Origin: JACKAL01 sp964400355
GTDB lineage: Bacteria > Bdellovibrionota > Bdellovibrionia > Bdellovibrionales > JAGQZY01
NCBI GenBank assembly: GCA_964400355.1
Contig: CAYNTO010000001.1
Location: 1-64,000, forward strand
Length of the DNA stretch: 64,000 nt
Reading direction: 5' to 3'
The notes under the pieces were generated by a model that ran no database searches, was not told the origin of the DNA, and was given only the letters and a program-made list of their open reading frames with translations. The position numbers and the translations under genes are program-made. This document shows positions 42,607 to 51,877 of the stretch, one piece after another (the stretch's first letter is position 1; every line of letters starts with the position of its first letter).

Positions 42607-42999
42607 TTAAAACCCCTTTGATCGGTTGTTTTGTTTTTCTAAAACCATAACTAGTGTCTTCAGGTCCGAGACCTGCTGTTTTAAACTCAAAATCTGATCC
42701 TCTTTACTTTGCAGAGAATCCAGGTAGGCGCGCTTCAGTTCTTCCAACAATAGTTTCATAGGAAGCGTCGCCACCTCTGTTGCCGCACTTGCTGGTGCAG
42801 CCGCTGCTCCAGTGTGCGCCTTTGTCGTGGTCTGTTGACTAGTCACCGGCGCCGATGGATCACTCACATCATCCAAAATAAAGTAACGGCCGTCATCGAG
42901 ACGAAACTTCACTTTGTCCGACTTGATACGACGACGCACAGTCGAGACGCTCAAGCGGTGGCGATTTGCATAATCATTCAATGGCAACCAACTGTCCAA
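42607..42999 (-). CDS. Helix-turn-helix protein with C-terminal coiled coil
   Basis: A 130-residue putative regulator. Residues 1-45 look like a MerR/excisionase-type winged helix (WLPLNDYANRHRLSVSTVRRRIKSDKV), followed by a low-complexity Ala/Thr/Pro linker and a coiled coil (LLLEELKRAYLDSLQSKEDQILSLKQQVSDLKTLVMVLEKQ). The coil likely drives dimerisation. It starts at TTG with AAGGAG six bases upstream. An operator-like repeat lies just upstream (43023-43049), suggesting autoregulation. Target genes unknown; the divergent patatin gene is a candidate. Confidence 0.72.
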   Translation of the reverse strand: MDSWLPLNDYANRHRLSVSTVRRRIKSDKVKFRLDDGRYFILDDVSDPSAPVTSQQTTTKAHTGAAAAPASAATEVATLPMKLLLEELKRAYLDSLQSKEDQILSLKQQVSDLKTLVMVLEKQNNRSKGF

Positions 43000-43022
43000 A
43001 GCCCACTCCTTTTAGCAACCAG

Positions 43023-43049
43023 GTATTCTGAATAGTCTGAATACTCTGC
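43023..43049. promoter_or_regulatory. Operator-like repeat upstream of the helix-turn-helix gene
   Basis: The octamer TCTGAATA occurs at 43027-43034 and 43036-43043, nine bases apart, with a partial third TCTG at 43045. The first copy sits within the perfect palindrome TATTCTGAATA (43024-43034), and GTATTC/GAATAC flank the pair. It lies about 25-50 bases before the TTG start, an apt place for an autoregulatory operator. Confidence 0.5.
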
Positions 43050-43190
43050 CTGCTTATGCAAGACTAGCATAGCGAACATCGTTGTAAATGCTTATTTTAG
43101 TGGCCCAGACCTTTAGTCAGCGCCTAGTCATTGACTACTCAAATAACAAGTCCTTGATTTCACTCGATTTTGGCTGCTAGCCTGGACTCT

Positions 43191-44402
43191 ATGAAGTTGT
43201 CGGAGAAAAAAAAGATCGCCTTAGTTCTCAGCGGGGGCGGTGTTAAGGCTGCTGCTTTCCACATTGGAGTTTGCCTTGCGCTTAAAGAAAAAGGCTTTCG
43301 GTTTGCCGGGGGTACAAAGGAAGAAGTGGCCGCGCGTTACACGGACGACACGCTCACTTTTCGCACCTACGTTGGCTCCAGCGCAGGTTCCGTCATTAGT
43401 ACTTTTTTAGCTGCGGGGTTTTCTTTAAGCTCGATCATTCATGCCTTTGAAACTGGCTCCAATGAACTCAGCGAGGCTCTTCAAACCGAGCCCACCTTCG
43501 ACCAAGACCTTCGTCCTATAAGCTATCGCGACATCTTTTCGTTAAACGCCAAAGATATGATCCAAATGGTGCCGTCATTTTTTAAAAGTCGCGGTGAATC
43601 TTTGGTGACCGGTGGCCTCGAAGTCTTAATCAAAAATGGCTTCAAGCTCAATGGCCTTTTCACGACTAAGGGCTTGGAACGATACTTTCGCGAAGAAGTC
43701 TGGCCAACCAATACATTTCAAAGTTTGGGGACGGACCTATTTATTGTGGGCACCCAACTCAACGAAAGCCGCAAAGTGATCTTTGGAACCAAAGATCAAA
43801 TGACTCGCGATAAAACAATTCTTTACGCCAACTATGCAACCGTGAGCGACGCGGTGGCCGCATCTGCCTCACTGCCACCGGTGTTTTCCCCCTACCCCAT
43901 CAAGAATAAAAATGGAGACTCGATCTACTTTTTTGATGGCGAGATTCGCGACACCATGTCGACACATGTGGCTGCCGATCACGGTTGCGACCTGGTGATT
44001 GCCAGTTACTCAATTCAGCCCTACCACTTTTCGAACGCTATGGGCAGCTTGCATCAGTACGGTATACCAGTGATTCTAAATCAAGCGCTCTATCAGGTGA
44101 TTGAGAAAAAAATTGAATCCTATGTGGCCTCTAGAAAATCCATCGCCTCCATCTATAAGGCGGTGGATGGGTATCTAAAACAGATAAATCTAGAACCCGA
44201 ACACCGCGAGAAGCTCCTCTCGATTATTGCCGAGCGAGCCAACTATCATCCAAATACGGACTACATTTACATTCATCCCGACCCTCACGACCACAATATG
44301 TTTTTTGCAGATCACTTTAGTTTAAATCCGCAGCGGCTAAAAACCATCGTTTGGGCGGGATTTAAGTCGGCATTGAACTCCCTACGTAAGTGGGATATTT
44401 AA
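43191..44402 (+). CDS. Patatin-like phospholipase
   Basis: A 403-residue patatin-domain acyl hydrolase. The oxyanion loop is LVLSGGGVKAAAFHIGV, the nucleophile elbow is GSSAGS (residue near 66), and the Asp of the Ser-Asp dyad is in FFDGEIRD. Patatin enzymes cleave acyl groups from membrane lipids; in predatory and pathogenic bacteria some are secreted toxins, but no signal peptide is visible here. ATG at 43191 gives MKLSEKKK; a TTG seven codons upstream is the alternative. It is divergent from the helix-turn-helix gene. Confidence 0.87.
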   Translation: MKLSEKKKIALVLSGGGVKAAAFHIGVCLALKEKGFRFAGGTKEEVAARYTDDTLTFRTYVGSSAGSVISTFLAAGFSLSSIIHAFETGSNELSEALQTEPTFDQDLRPISYRDIFSLNAKDMIQMVPSFFKSRGESLVTGGLEVLIKNGFKLNGLFTTKGLERYFREEVWPTNTFQSLGTDLFIVGTQLNESRKVIFGTKDQMTRDKTILYANYATVSDAVAASASLPPVFSPYPIKNKNGDSIYFFDGEIRDTMSTHVAADHGCDLVIASYSIQPYHFSNAMGSLHQYGIPVILNQALYQVIEKKIESYVASRKSIASIYKAVDGYLKQINLEPEHREKLLSIIAERANYHPNTDYIYIHPDPHDHNMFFADHFSLNPQRLKTIVWAGFKSALNSLRKWDI

Positions 44403-44416
44403 ACGATCGGTCGGAT

Positions 44417-44881
44417 CTACGGCTCTTCTTCAGAGCAATCGATCTGGGACTGCTTCGCTAATGTCTCTGAAACGGAGTTTGTCGTATCACCGAGGTTCTC
44501 GGCATTTTTGAATTCGCCGTTACTATCCAGGTACAACCGCACCCATGCACTGCCGCCGTCTTTGCTGTCTGGAAAAACAACAGTGACCATTTTCTGGGGT
44601 TTCTTATCGCAATCGACAATATTCTTTGCGATGAACTGTGCGGTAGTGGGCTCGAGTTTTTTCTTGGGACTGTTCTCGGGTTTTGCCGCCTCTCCCGCCG
44701 ACGCCTCTTTCCAAAAAGCTTCGAGGAGATTGATCGCAGTTTGCGTGGCCCTCGACTTATCAAAGTTGAACTCACCACCAGTAGTGGACCCGTCCATTTT
44801 TTCTTTGGGTGTAAGGCATGAGGTAAGCAGTACTAACGCGAAAGAGGACATGAGCGTTTTGAGACTGATTTTTTTGTTCAT
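44417..44881 (-). CDS. Small lipoprotein of unknown function
   Basis: A 154-residue lipoprotein (box LLTSC) that I do not recognise. After a flexible region rich in Gly/Thr/Ser comes a helical stretch (ATQTAINLLEAFWKEASAG) and a mixed segment with two further cysteines (IVDCDKK, QIDCSEEEP). It is downstream of nuoN on the same strand after a 48-base gap that contains a stable hairpin, so it may be the tail of the nuo transcript. AAGGA precedes the ATG. Confidence 0.72.
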   Translation of the reverse strand: MNKKISLKTLMSSFALVLLTSCLTPKEKMDGSTTGGEFNFDKSRATQTAINLLEAFWKEASAGEAAKPENSPKKKLEPTTAQFIAKNIVDCDKKPQKMVTVVFPDSKDGGSAWVRLYLDSNGEFKNAENLGDTTNSVSETLAKQSQIDCSEEEP

Positions 44882-44895
44882 TCCATATCCTTATC

Positions 44896-44921
44896 GTGCG
44901 AGTTGCGCGGCCAACTCGCAC
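44896..44921. repeat. Ten-pair inverted repeat between nuoN and lipoprotein gene
   Basis: GTGCGAGTTG and CAACTCGCAC form a perfect ten-pair stem with a six-base loop in the 48 bases between nuoN and the lipoprotein gene. There is no T run, so it could stabilise or separate transcript ends instead of ending transcription. Confidence 0.5.
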
Positions 44922-44929
44922 ACACACCA

Positions 44930-46411
44930 TCAATTAAAAACCGATCCCTTAACAAACGCATAAAGTGGAGACGCTAGTACGCCAAATACGATCATCGCCA
45001 TGGCCATAACTAGAGCCACCGACTGCGTAAGGTAGCTACTGCGGTTGATAGGCGTAATCGATCCTTCCATCATGTACATGACAACGATCGGGCGAAGATA
45101 AAAATAAACCCCTATGGCTGAACTGATCATGGCCATAATTGCGACCCATAGAAAGCCTTGCTCGATGGCGGCTATCATTAAATACAATTTACCGAAAAAT
45201 CCCACGGTGGGTGGCAGGCCCGCCAAGGACAAAAGAATTACGGTGAACACAAAGGCCAGCATAGGTTGGCGCTTGGCGATGCCCTTGAGATCATCCACCA
45301 ACAGAATGGAATCCTCTTTAGCCTCGAGCGCAGAGACCACGGCAAATGAGCCGATAGTCATGAGCGAGTACACCAACAAGTAGAACAACATGGCCGAAGT
45401 GCCTTCGGAAGATTCTAAACCCATTGTGGCCGACAAAAAGCCCATCATGGCGTAACCTGAGTGCGCGATGCTAGAATAGGCAAGCATGCGCTTCAGGTTC
45501 TCTTGGCGAAGTGCCGCAACACTTCCACCGATCATAGTCACAACGGCAATCCACTGCAAAAATATGGAAATGCTTTCTGACTCCACCACTTCCATGTATA
45601 GGAACACACGAAGAAAGGCGATGAAGGAGGCGAGCTTCACACCGGTGGCCATAAACGTCGTTACGGGAGTGGCGCTGCCCTGATACACATCGGGTGCCCA
45701 CGTGTGAAACGGCACCAAAGAAACCTTAAAGGCCATTCCGGCGATCACTAGAGCCAAACCGACGGCGAATAATTTATCCGTGTGAAACAAGTTCGCAGCA
45801 TTGGCTCCCAGATCCTGAAGGATCGTCGTGTTTGTCGTTCCGTAGAGGAAGGCTATGCCGTAGAGAAGAATGGCTGAGCCTACGCTTCCAAGCACAAAAT
45901 ATTTAAAGGACGCTTCGCGGGAGAACACTCCCTCTTTGCTAAGTGCTATTAATATATAGATGCTCAATGACATGAGCTCGATGGTTATAAACAGAATGAT
46001 TAGATTGTTCGCCATCGTCACGAGCACCATCCCCAGCGCCGCACTCATCGTTAAAAAGATGTGCTCCGCGAACTGGTGCCCCTGTGTGGCCCGGTTTTCA
46101 TACAGTAGCATGAGCACAAAACCGGTAATAATATAAATAACATAAGCGGACCACACCGCGATTCCATCAACTACGAGTGCGCCAGAAAAAACAGTGAGGT
46201 AGTTGAGACCAGAAAACTTCCAATATCCACTCACCAACGTAATGTTGAGGCCAGCAGCAGTAATCACAGCGACAATGGCGGAAAATAGGCTCGCAAACGG
46301 ACTCATCTCCTGGCCGCGGAATGCTTTAACCGATATCGGAATAATACTCCCGAGGAACAGGGCCACAAGAGGACTAATAACTAACAGTTCAGTGAGGTTG
46401 AACGAATTCAT
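44930..46411 (-). CDS. nuoN: NADH-quinone oxidoreductase subunit N
   Basis: Antiporter-like proton-pumping subunit of complex I in the inner membrane. The 493-residue protein has about 14 membrane helices and typical stretches such as LVPFHTWAPDVYQGSATPVTTFMA, LKRMLAYSSIAHSGYAMMGF and LAGLPPTVGFFGKLYLM with the conserved charged residues for proton channels. It is the last subunit gene of the nuo operon, six bases after nuoM. Confidence 0.94.
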   Translation of the reverse strand: MNSFNLTELLVISPLVALFLGSIIPISVKAFRGQEMSPFASLFSAIVAVITAAGLNITLVSGYWKFSGLNYLTVFSGALVVDGIAVWSAYVIYIITGFVLMLLYENRATQGHQFAEHIFLTMSAALGMVLVTMANNLIILFITIELMSLSIYILIALSKEGVFSREASFKYFVLGSVGSAILLYGIAFLYGTTNTTILQDLGANAANLFHTDKLFAVGLALVIAGMAFKVSLVPFHTWAPDVYQGSATPVTTFMATGVKLASFIAFLRVFLYMEVVESESISIFLQWIAVVTMIGGSVAALRQENLKRMLAYSSIAHSGYAMMGFLSATMGLESSEGTSAMLFYLLVYSLMTIGSFAVVSALEAKEDSILLVDDLKGIAKRQPMLAFVFTVILLSLAGLPPTVGFFGKLYLMIAAIEQGFLWVAIMAMISSAIGVYFYLRPIVVMYMMEGSITPINRSSYLTQSVALVMAMAMIVFGVLASPLYAFVKGSVFN

Positions 46412-46417
46412 AACTGA

Positions 46418-47956
46418 TTACCTTTCCGCGACACCAGTGGGTTGCGCGTACACTTTGAGTTCGTAGTTGTCTTTGTGGTCGATCAGATTTTTGATCGAAG
46501 CCTCGCTCCACCCCAGAAAGTGTTGGGGAAGGATACCCATCCAAAAAATTAAAATTACAATTGGAACGAGAGTTGCGAATTCGCGCATGTTCAGATCTTT
46601 AAGCTCACCATGGCTGCCATCAACGAGCTCACCAGCTTCGCCAAAGAACACCTTTTTTACCATCCACAACATATACGCTGCGCCCAGCACCACACCAATA
46701 ACGGCAACCGCACCCAACCATTTGTTAAAACCAAATGTGGCCATAAGAATGAGGAATTCGCCAACAAAACCGTTTGTCATGGGTACGGCAATGCTCGAGA
46801 ACGTAATGATGAGAAACAAAATTGTATAAATGGGCATTGCCTTGGCAAGCCCACCGTATTTGGCGATTTCTCGTGAATGCGTGCGCTCATACACCATGCC
46901 CACCATAAGAAAGAGTCCGCCGGTGCTCACACCGTGGGCGAGCATTTGAAACAAACTGCCGTTTATGCCAAACGTGCTCAGCACAAACAAACCCAACATC
47001 ACGTACCCCATGTGGGAAACCGAAGAGTAGGCCACGAGTTTTTTTACATCCACTTGCACCATGGCAACAAGGGCTCCGTATACAATGCCGACCACGCCGA
47101 GTATCAAAAACACCCACGCCCAGTGATTAACGGCATCTGGAAACATGGGGAGAACAAATCGCAAAAAGCCATAAGTTCCCATTTTTAGCATGACGCCTGC
47201 AAGAATCACCGAACCCGCAGTGGGTGCCTGAACGTGCGCATCGGGTAACCACGTGTGCACTGGAAACACCGGCACTTTGATCGCAAACGCTAGTGAAAAT
47301 GCAAAAAACAGAAGTGTTTGCGGCGAAAAGAACGTTTGATCGCTAAAGGGCAAATTCAATTTATAAAAATCCATCACATCTGCCGAATAGTAGCCCAACT
47401 GTGCTTTGGCCTGAATCATCATGTAAGCGATTCCCGCGAGCATGAGCACGGAACCCGCCATTGTATAGATGAAAAACTTATACGTGGCATATATACGATT
47501 CTCGCCACCCCAAATGCCCACGATGAAGTACATCGGCACCAGAGACAGTTCAAAGAACAAGTAGAACAGAACCGTATCCACCGCTACAAACGATCCAATC
47601 ACTGCCGCTTGTAGAATAAAGAGCGCAATGTGAAAACCCTTCACGCGATCTTCGATCGCAGTCCAGCTTGCGCCAATCACAATAGGGGTGAGGAGTGATG
47701 TGAGCACCACAAGCATAATCGAAAATCCGTCCACACCGACGAAGTAGGAAATCCCCAAATTTGTGATCCATGGGACATATTGAGTCATCTGTAGATCGGC
47801 GCTGGCTTTATCGAACTGCGTGAGTGCACACAAACTCAATACAAAAAGACCCAGCGAGCTCACCAGTGAAAACACACGTACCGCTTTGTCGCTTTTAATC
47901 ATCAGCAACATAACAGAAAATAGAATCGGAAGAGCAACCATTAACGTTAAAATCAT
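46418..47956 (-). CDS. nuoM: NADH-quinone oxidoreductase subunit M
   Basis: Antiporter-like membrane subunit of complex I. The 512-residue protein has about 14 helices with VDGFSIMLVVLTSLLTP, VFPVHTWLPDAHVQAPTAGSVILAGVMLKMG and VQVDVKKLVAYSSVSHMGYV, all typical of NuoM. The Lys and Glu of the proton path are conserved. It lies between nuoL (7-base gap) and nuoN (6-base gap). Confidence 0.95.
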   Translation of the reverse strand: MILTLMVALPILFSVMLLMIKSDKAVRVFSLVSSLGLFVLSLCALTQFDKASADLQMTQYVPWITNLGISYFVGVDGFSIMLVVLTSLLTPIVIGASWTAIEDRVKGFHIALFILQAAVIGSFVAVDTVLFYLFFELSLVPMYFIVGIWGGENRIYATYKFFIYTMAGSVLMLAGIAYMMIQAKAQLGYYSADVMDFYKLNLPFSDQTFFSPQTLLFFAFSLAFAIKVPVFPVHTWLPDAHVQAPTAGSVILAGVMLKMGTYGFLRFVLPMFPDAVNHWAWVFLILGVVGIVYGALVAMVQVDVKKLVAYSSVSHMGYVMLGLFVLSTFGINGSLFQMLAHGVSTGGLFLMVGMVYERTHSREIAKYGGLAKAMPIYTILFLIITFSSIAVPMTNGFVGEFLILMATFGFNKWLGAVAVIGVVLGAAYMLWMVKKVFFGEAGELVDGSHGELKDLNMREFATLVPIVILIFWMGILPQHFLGWSEASIKNLIDHKDNYELKVYAQPTGVAER

Positions 47957-47963
47957 CTTATCC

Positions 47964-49898
47964 TCACAATATCAGTAGGAGTATTGAGGCAACAACGCCC
48001 ACTAAAATTACCAATGTATACGTTTGAATCTGTCCGCTCTGAATCGCACGAAGGCCATCGCCGGCGCTACGAATAAAATCTGTAAGCTTGTAGGTAGCTT
48101 TGTCGATAACGCCCACATCTGCATATACCCACAGACCGCGGGAAAAATCGATGAGCGGCTGGAGGATGCCCTTGGCGTAAATTTCATCCACAAAGTATTT
48201 GTTATAAACAACTGTGTGCAGACCTTTGATCGATGCAGTGATGCGCTCCACGAGTCCTGGATTGATCACGTACATGTAAAATGCAACAAGTGCGGAGCCC
48301 AATGAAAGAAGCGTGCTGAGAACCATAAGTGAGATTTCCAGCGATACATCTGCGTGACCCATCCCCGGAATTGGGCGAATCACGTGATGGAACCAATGCT
48401 CAAGAAAATTTCCTGGATGTCCTGGTAGGATTGTCGCCAAGCCGTGAGGCACGCCCAGCCACCCGGCAAACACGGAGAGCACTGCCAGCACCATCAATGG
48501 TATTGTCATCACCAGTGGCGATTCGTGAGGATGCACACTCTTAGGAACACGCGATTTCCCCCAGAACGTGAGTGCCATCAGCCGCGTCATATAAAACGCC
48601 GTGCACATGGCGGTGATCACACCCACCGTCCACAACAGCTTGCTTCCTAGCGGGCTGTGGAAGGACAACCACAAGATTTCATCTTTGCTAAAAAATCCCG
48701 AAAAGAACGGAAAGCCGATAATAGCAAGCCATCCGCACACAAAAGTAAAATGGGTTATCGGCAGATATTTTTTGAGCCCGCCCATCTTGCGAATATCTTG
48801 TTCCTCGTGCATGGCATGAATCACACTTCCTGATCCCAAGAACATGAGCGCTTTAAAAAACGCATGGGTCATAAGGTGAAAAAATCCAGCACCAAAGGCA
48901 CCGACGCCCACCGCAAGGAACATGTAGCCGAGTTGCGAAACCGTTGAATAGGCCAAAACTTTTTTAATATCGTTTTGCGCAAGCCCCATTGTCGCAGCAA
49001 ACAGCGCCGTTGCCGCGCCGATGATGGCCACGACCATGAGAGCATTTGGCGCCAGCAAAAAAAGCGGATTGAGGCGAATGATCATGTACACACCAGCAGT
49101 CACCATAGTGGCTGCGTGGATGAGAGCCGAAACTGGAGTTGGGCCCGCCATTGCATCAGGCAACCACACGTATAGTGGAATCTGAGCCGATTTACCGGTA
49201 GCACCGATGAATAGGAACAAACACGCCAGCGTGATGGGCCCCGTCCAGCCCACTTCCGCCACCGAAGGAAGCACACCAATCAGCTGTGCGAAGTCGATTG
49301 TGCCAAAAGTAAAGAAAAGCGTAAATATTCCCAACAGGAATCCGGCATCGCCGATACGATTGGTGATAAAAGCCTTCATGCCCGCCGTTGCTTTTTCTTT
49401 GTCGGCAAACCAATAACCGATGAGTAAATACGAACACAAACCCACGCCCTCCCAGCCCACGAACATCAGAAGGAGGTTGGCGCCAAGTACGAGCAGCAAC
49501 ATGTTAAAAATAAACAAATTGAGATACGCAAAGTATTTTGCAGGCGTGGCATCGTGGGACATGTATCCGACGCTGAACAAATGAATGAGCGAACCCACGC
49601 CCGTAATGATCATGACCATGAGGATGGATAGCGGATCCACAACAAAGGATACCGGTATATCGAGGCCACCCATGTTCAGCCAGGAAAAATAAGTAATGCG
49701 CAACACGCGATCGGCTTCTGGCATCCCCATCAATTGATTGAGCAGGAGGAGCGCGCAACCAAAGGATGTGGCAACGGCTGCGGTGGCGACAATTCCGGAG
49801 AGCATGGCATTGTGACTACGGAAGCGAAGTCCGTTGAACAAAAAGCCCAGAACCGGAGTCATAAGGAGTATTGCTAGTATGAGTGACTCTTGTTGCAT
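47964..49898 (-). CDS. nuoL: NADH-quinone oxidoreductase subunit L
   Basis: Largest antiporter-like subunit of complex I (644 residues), with the long C-terminal lateral helix that spans the membrane arm. Motifs include VGWEGVGLCSYLLIGYW, IPLYVWLPDAMAGPTPVSALIHAATMVTAGVYM and LAQNDIKKVLAYSTVSQLGYMF. Spacing to nuoK is eight bases and to nuoM seven. No unusual residue was noted. Confidence 0.95.
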   Translation of the reverse strand: MQQESLILAILLMTPVLGFLFNGLRFRSHNAMLSGIVATAAVATSFGCALLLLNQLMGMPEADRVLRITYFSWLNMGGLDIPVSFVVDPLSILMVMIITGVGSLIHLFSVGYMSHDATPAKYFAYLNLFIFNMLLLVLGANLLLMFVGWEGVGLCSYLLIGYWFADKEKATAGMKAFITNRIGDAGFLLGIFTLFFTFGTIDFAQLIGVLPSVAEVGWTGPITLACLFLFIGATGKSAQIPLYVWLPDAMAGPTPVSALIHAATMVTAGVYMIIRLNPLFLLAPNALMVVAIIGAATALFAATMGLAQNDIKKVLAYSTVSQLGYMFLAVGVGAFGAGFFHLMTHAFFKALMFLGSGSVIHAMHEEQDIRKMGGLKKYLPITHFTFVCGWLAIIGFPFFSGFFSKDEILWLSFHSPLGSKLLWTVGVITAMCTAFYMTRLMALTFWGKSRVPKSVHPHESPLVMTIPLMVLAVLSVFAGWLGVPHGLATILPGHPGNFLEHWFHHVIRPIPGMGHADVSLEISLMVLSTLLSLGSALVAFYMYVINPGLVERITASIKGLHTVVYNKYFVDEIYAKGILQPLIDFSRGLWVYADVGVIDKATYKLTDFIRSAGDGLRAIQSGQIQTYTLVILVGVVASILLLIL

Positions 49899-49906
49899 AT
49901 CTGATC

Positions 49907-50221
49907 CTACCCGCGAAGATGTTCGAAAAAGCTAATGTTGAGTTCCTTGAATTTCTTGTACAAGGACACCGCAATTGCGAGGCCCACCGCAGCTTCCGCC
50001 GCCGCAATCGCCATCACGAAGAGCACCATTAGTTGGCCATCGATGTTCTGATTAAAATAAGAAAAAGTGACAAACGTAAGATTCACGGCATTGAGCATGA
50101 GCTCAATCGACATGAGGATCACAATCACATTCCGACGCAAAAGCACGCCAGTGAGGCCCAAGCAGAACAAAACCGCCGACAGTATGAGATAATGGCTTGC
50201 GCCGATTTCACTAACGCTCAT
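49907..50221 (-). CDS. nuoK: NADH-quinone oxidoreductase subunit K
   Basis: Small three-helix membrane subunit of complex I (104 residues): HYLILSAVLFCLGLTGVLLRRN, IELMLNAVNLTFVTFS and MAIAAAEAAVGLAIAVSLYK, with the conserved Glu residues of the proton path. The ATG at 50221 is preceded by GGAGG and overlaps the nuoJ stop by 11 bases, so nuoJ and nuoK are coupled. It belongs to the nuo membrane-arm operon. Confidence 0.95.
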   Translation of the reverse strand: MSVSEIGASHYLILSAVLFCLGLTGVLLRRNVIVILMSIELMLNAVNLTFVTFSYFNQNIDGQLMVLFVMAIAAAEAAVGLAIAVSLYKKFKELNISFFEHLRG

Positions 50222-50723
50222 GTGTACCTCCGCGGATGCGCGAGAGCGCCACCACGCCAATGGGAATTACCAACAGGATCAAACCCATCAGCTCAAATGC
50301 GATAACATATTTTGTAAATAATAATCTTGAGATGTCTGCAACTGAGAAATCCGCATTCATCAAACCTGGCTTTGTCGCCACCGGTGAGCGCAAGATCACT
50401 GCGCTAATCAAGCCAGAAATCACGCCCACAGCTAAACCCTTAAAAAGTGCCGATATGTTTCCGCCGGCATACTTTTCCCCACCCTTGTTGGTGTCAATCA
50501 GCATCAGCACCAAAGTGAAGAGCACCATGACTGCTCCCGCATAAACGAGAATCTGCACGGCGCCGATGAATGGAGCTTGGAGGACAAAGAACAGTCCGGC
50601 CACACCCACCATCGAAAGCACCAAGTAGAGCGCACTCATCAGTGGGTTTTCCGACATCACTACGCCAACGCCTGTGATTACCGTTAGAATCGCTAAAAAA
50701 TAAAACAATATTACATCTGCCAT
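50211..50723 (-). CDS. nuoJ: NADH-quinone oxidoreductase subunit J
   Basis: Five-helix membrane subunit of complex I (170 residues): VVMSENPLMSALYLVLSMVGVAGLF and FIGAVQILVYAGAVMVLFTLVLM are the NuoJ signature. The ATG at 50723 is preceded by TAGGAG. It follows nuoH directly (eight-base gap), where most bacteria have nuoI between; nuoI is absent from this region. It overlaps nuoK by 11 bases. Confidence 0.94.
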   Translation of the reverse strand: MADVILFYFLAILTVITGVGVVMSENPLMSALYLVLSMVGVAGLFFVLQAPFIGAVQILVYAGAVMVLFTLVLMLIDTNKGGEKYAGGNISALFKGLAVGVISGLISAVILRSPVATKPGLMNADFSVADISRLLFTKYVIAFELMGLILLVIPIGVVALSRIRGGTHER

Positions 50724-50731
50724 TTTTACTC

Positions 50732-51874
50732 CTACCGTCCTGCCATGAGCACAAAAAAAGCTGTGATCAACACGTTCGCCAGCGCCCACGGAAGCATGGT
50801 TTTCCAGCCGAGATCCATCAGCTGGTCATAGCGGAAGCGTGGAAGCGTCCAGCGCACCCAAATAAAAATCCACAAAAACACAAGAACCTTGGTCATAAAC
50901 ACTATATGAAAGACGAACGCAGAAATTATACTCGCTGCATTTCCGCTAAAGGCGCTGTTGATGGCGCTCGAGAGCATGCTCGAGAGATCCAAGCCAAAGA
51001 GGTACGGGAGATCCCAGCCGCCAAAGTAAAATGTAACCATTAAGCCCGACGCCACGAGCATGTGACCGTACTCGCCAATGTAAAACATGAGCATTTTAAG
51101 CCCACCATACTCCGTATGGTAACCCGCAACCAGCTCGCCCTCGGCTTCCGGAAGATCAAAAGGAAGACGGTTGGTTTCGGCGAAGGTCGCCGTTGCAAAC
51201 AATAAAAATCCTAGCGGTTGATAAAAAACTCCCCAGTTCGGGAGCAGCGGAAACAAGATTTCTTTGCCGAATAAGCTAAAGTGCATTGGCCCGCGCTGTA
51301 TCTCAATCATCTCTGGGAAATTAAAGGTCTCAAACAGCATCAGTATTCCCACCAACGACAATCCCATAGCGAGTTCATAGCTGATCATCTGAGCTGCCGC
51401 GCGAAGTGCACCGAACAACGAGTACTTGTTGTTCGATCCCCATCCGGCGAGAAGTAATGCGTAGGCGCCCAGGGAGGACACGGCAAGAACAAATACAATT
51501 CCGATTCCCATCTCATAACCCTGAAACGGAAAGGTGTAGTTTCCCGTATCCGTCGTCACGTGAATAGGATGTGAAAGTGGAATTGCCGAAAATGCAATGG
51601 CCCCTGGAATCAGTGCCAGCACTGGAGCCGCGTAGTATAACCACTTGTGGCTGTTTGGCGGAACGAACTCTTCTTTAAACGCGAACTTCACTGCGTCGGC
51701 GAGAAGCTGAGTGAGGCCAAGAGGCCCCACGCGATTGGGCCCAAAGCGATTTTGAATAAATGCTGATCCACGACGCTCCACCCATACCAGAATCGGCACA
51801 AGCTGCACCATCATCAAAAAGATGGCGAGCATTTTTACGAGGTTGATTGAAATCTCAAATAGGTCTTGTCCCAT
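50732..51874 (-). CDS. nuoH: NADH-quinone oxidoreductase subunit H
   Basis: Membrane subunit that forms the quinone site of complex I with the peripheral arm. The 380-residue protein has VPILVWVERRGSAFIQNRFGPNRVGPLGLTQLLADAVKFAFKEEF (split over contiguous motif positions 27-71), EYGHMLVASG and the FDLPEAEGELVAGYHTEYGG loop that contacts quinone. Complete and ordinary. It is three bases downstream of nuoA and immediately before nuoJ. Confidence 0.95.
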   Translation of the reverse strand: MGQDLFEISINLVKMLAIFLMMVQLVPILVWVERRGSAFIQNRFGPNRVGPLGLTQLLADAVKFAFKEEFVPPNSHKWLYYAAPVLALIPGAIAFSAIPLSHPIHVTTDTGNYTFPFQGYEMGIGIVFVLAVSSLGAYALLLAGWGSNNKYSLFGALRAAAQMISYELAMGLSLVGILMLFETFNFPEMIEIQRGPMHFSLFGKEILFPLLPNWGVFYQPLGFLLFATATFAETNRLPFDLPEAEGELVAGYHTEYGGLKMLMFYIGEYGHMLVASGLMVTFYFGGWDLPYLFGLDLSSMLSSAINSAFSGNAASIISAFVFHIVFMTKVLVFLWIFIWVRWTLPRFRYDQLMDLGWKTMLPWALANVLITAFFVLMAGR

Positions 51875-51877
51875 AGA

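Noticed and set aside
50724..50731. Missing or frameshifted nuoI between nuoH and nuoJ
   Set aside because: Only eight bases separate the genes, so no remnant exists; the gene is absent here rather than broken.
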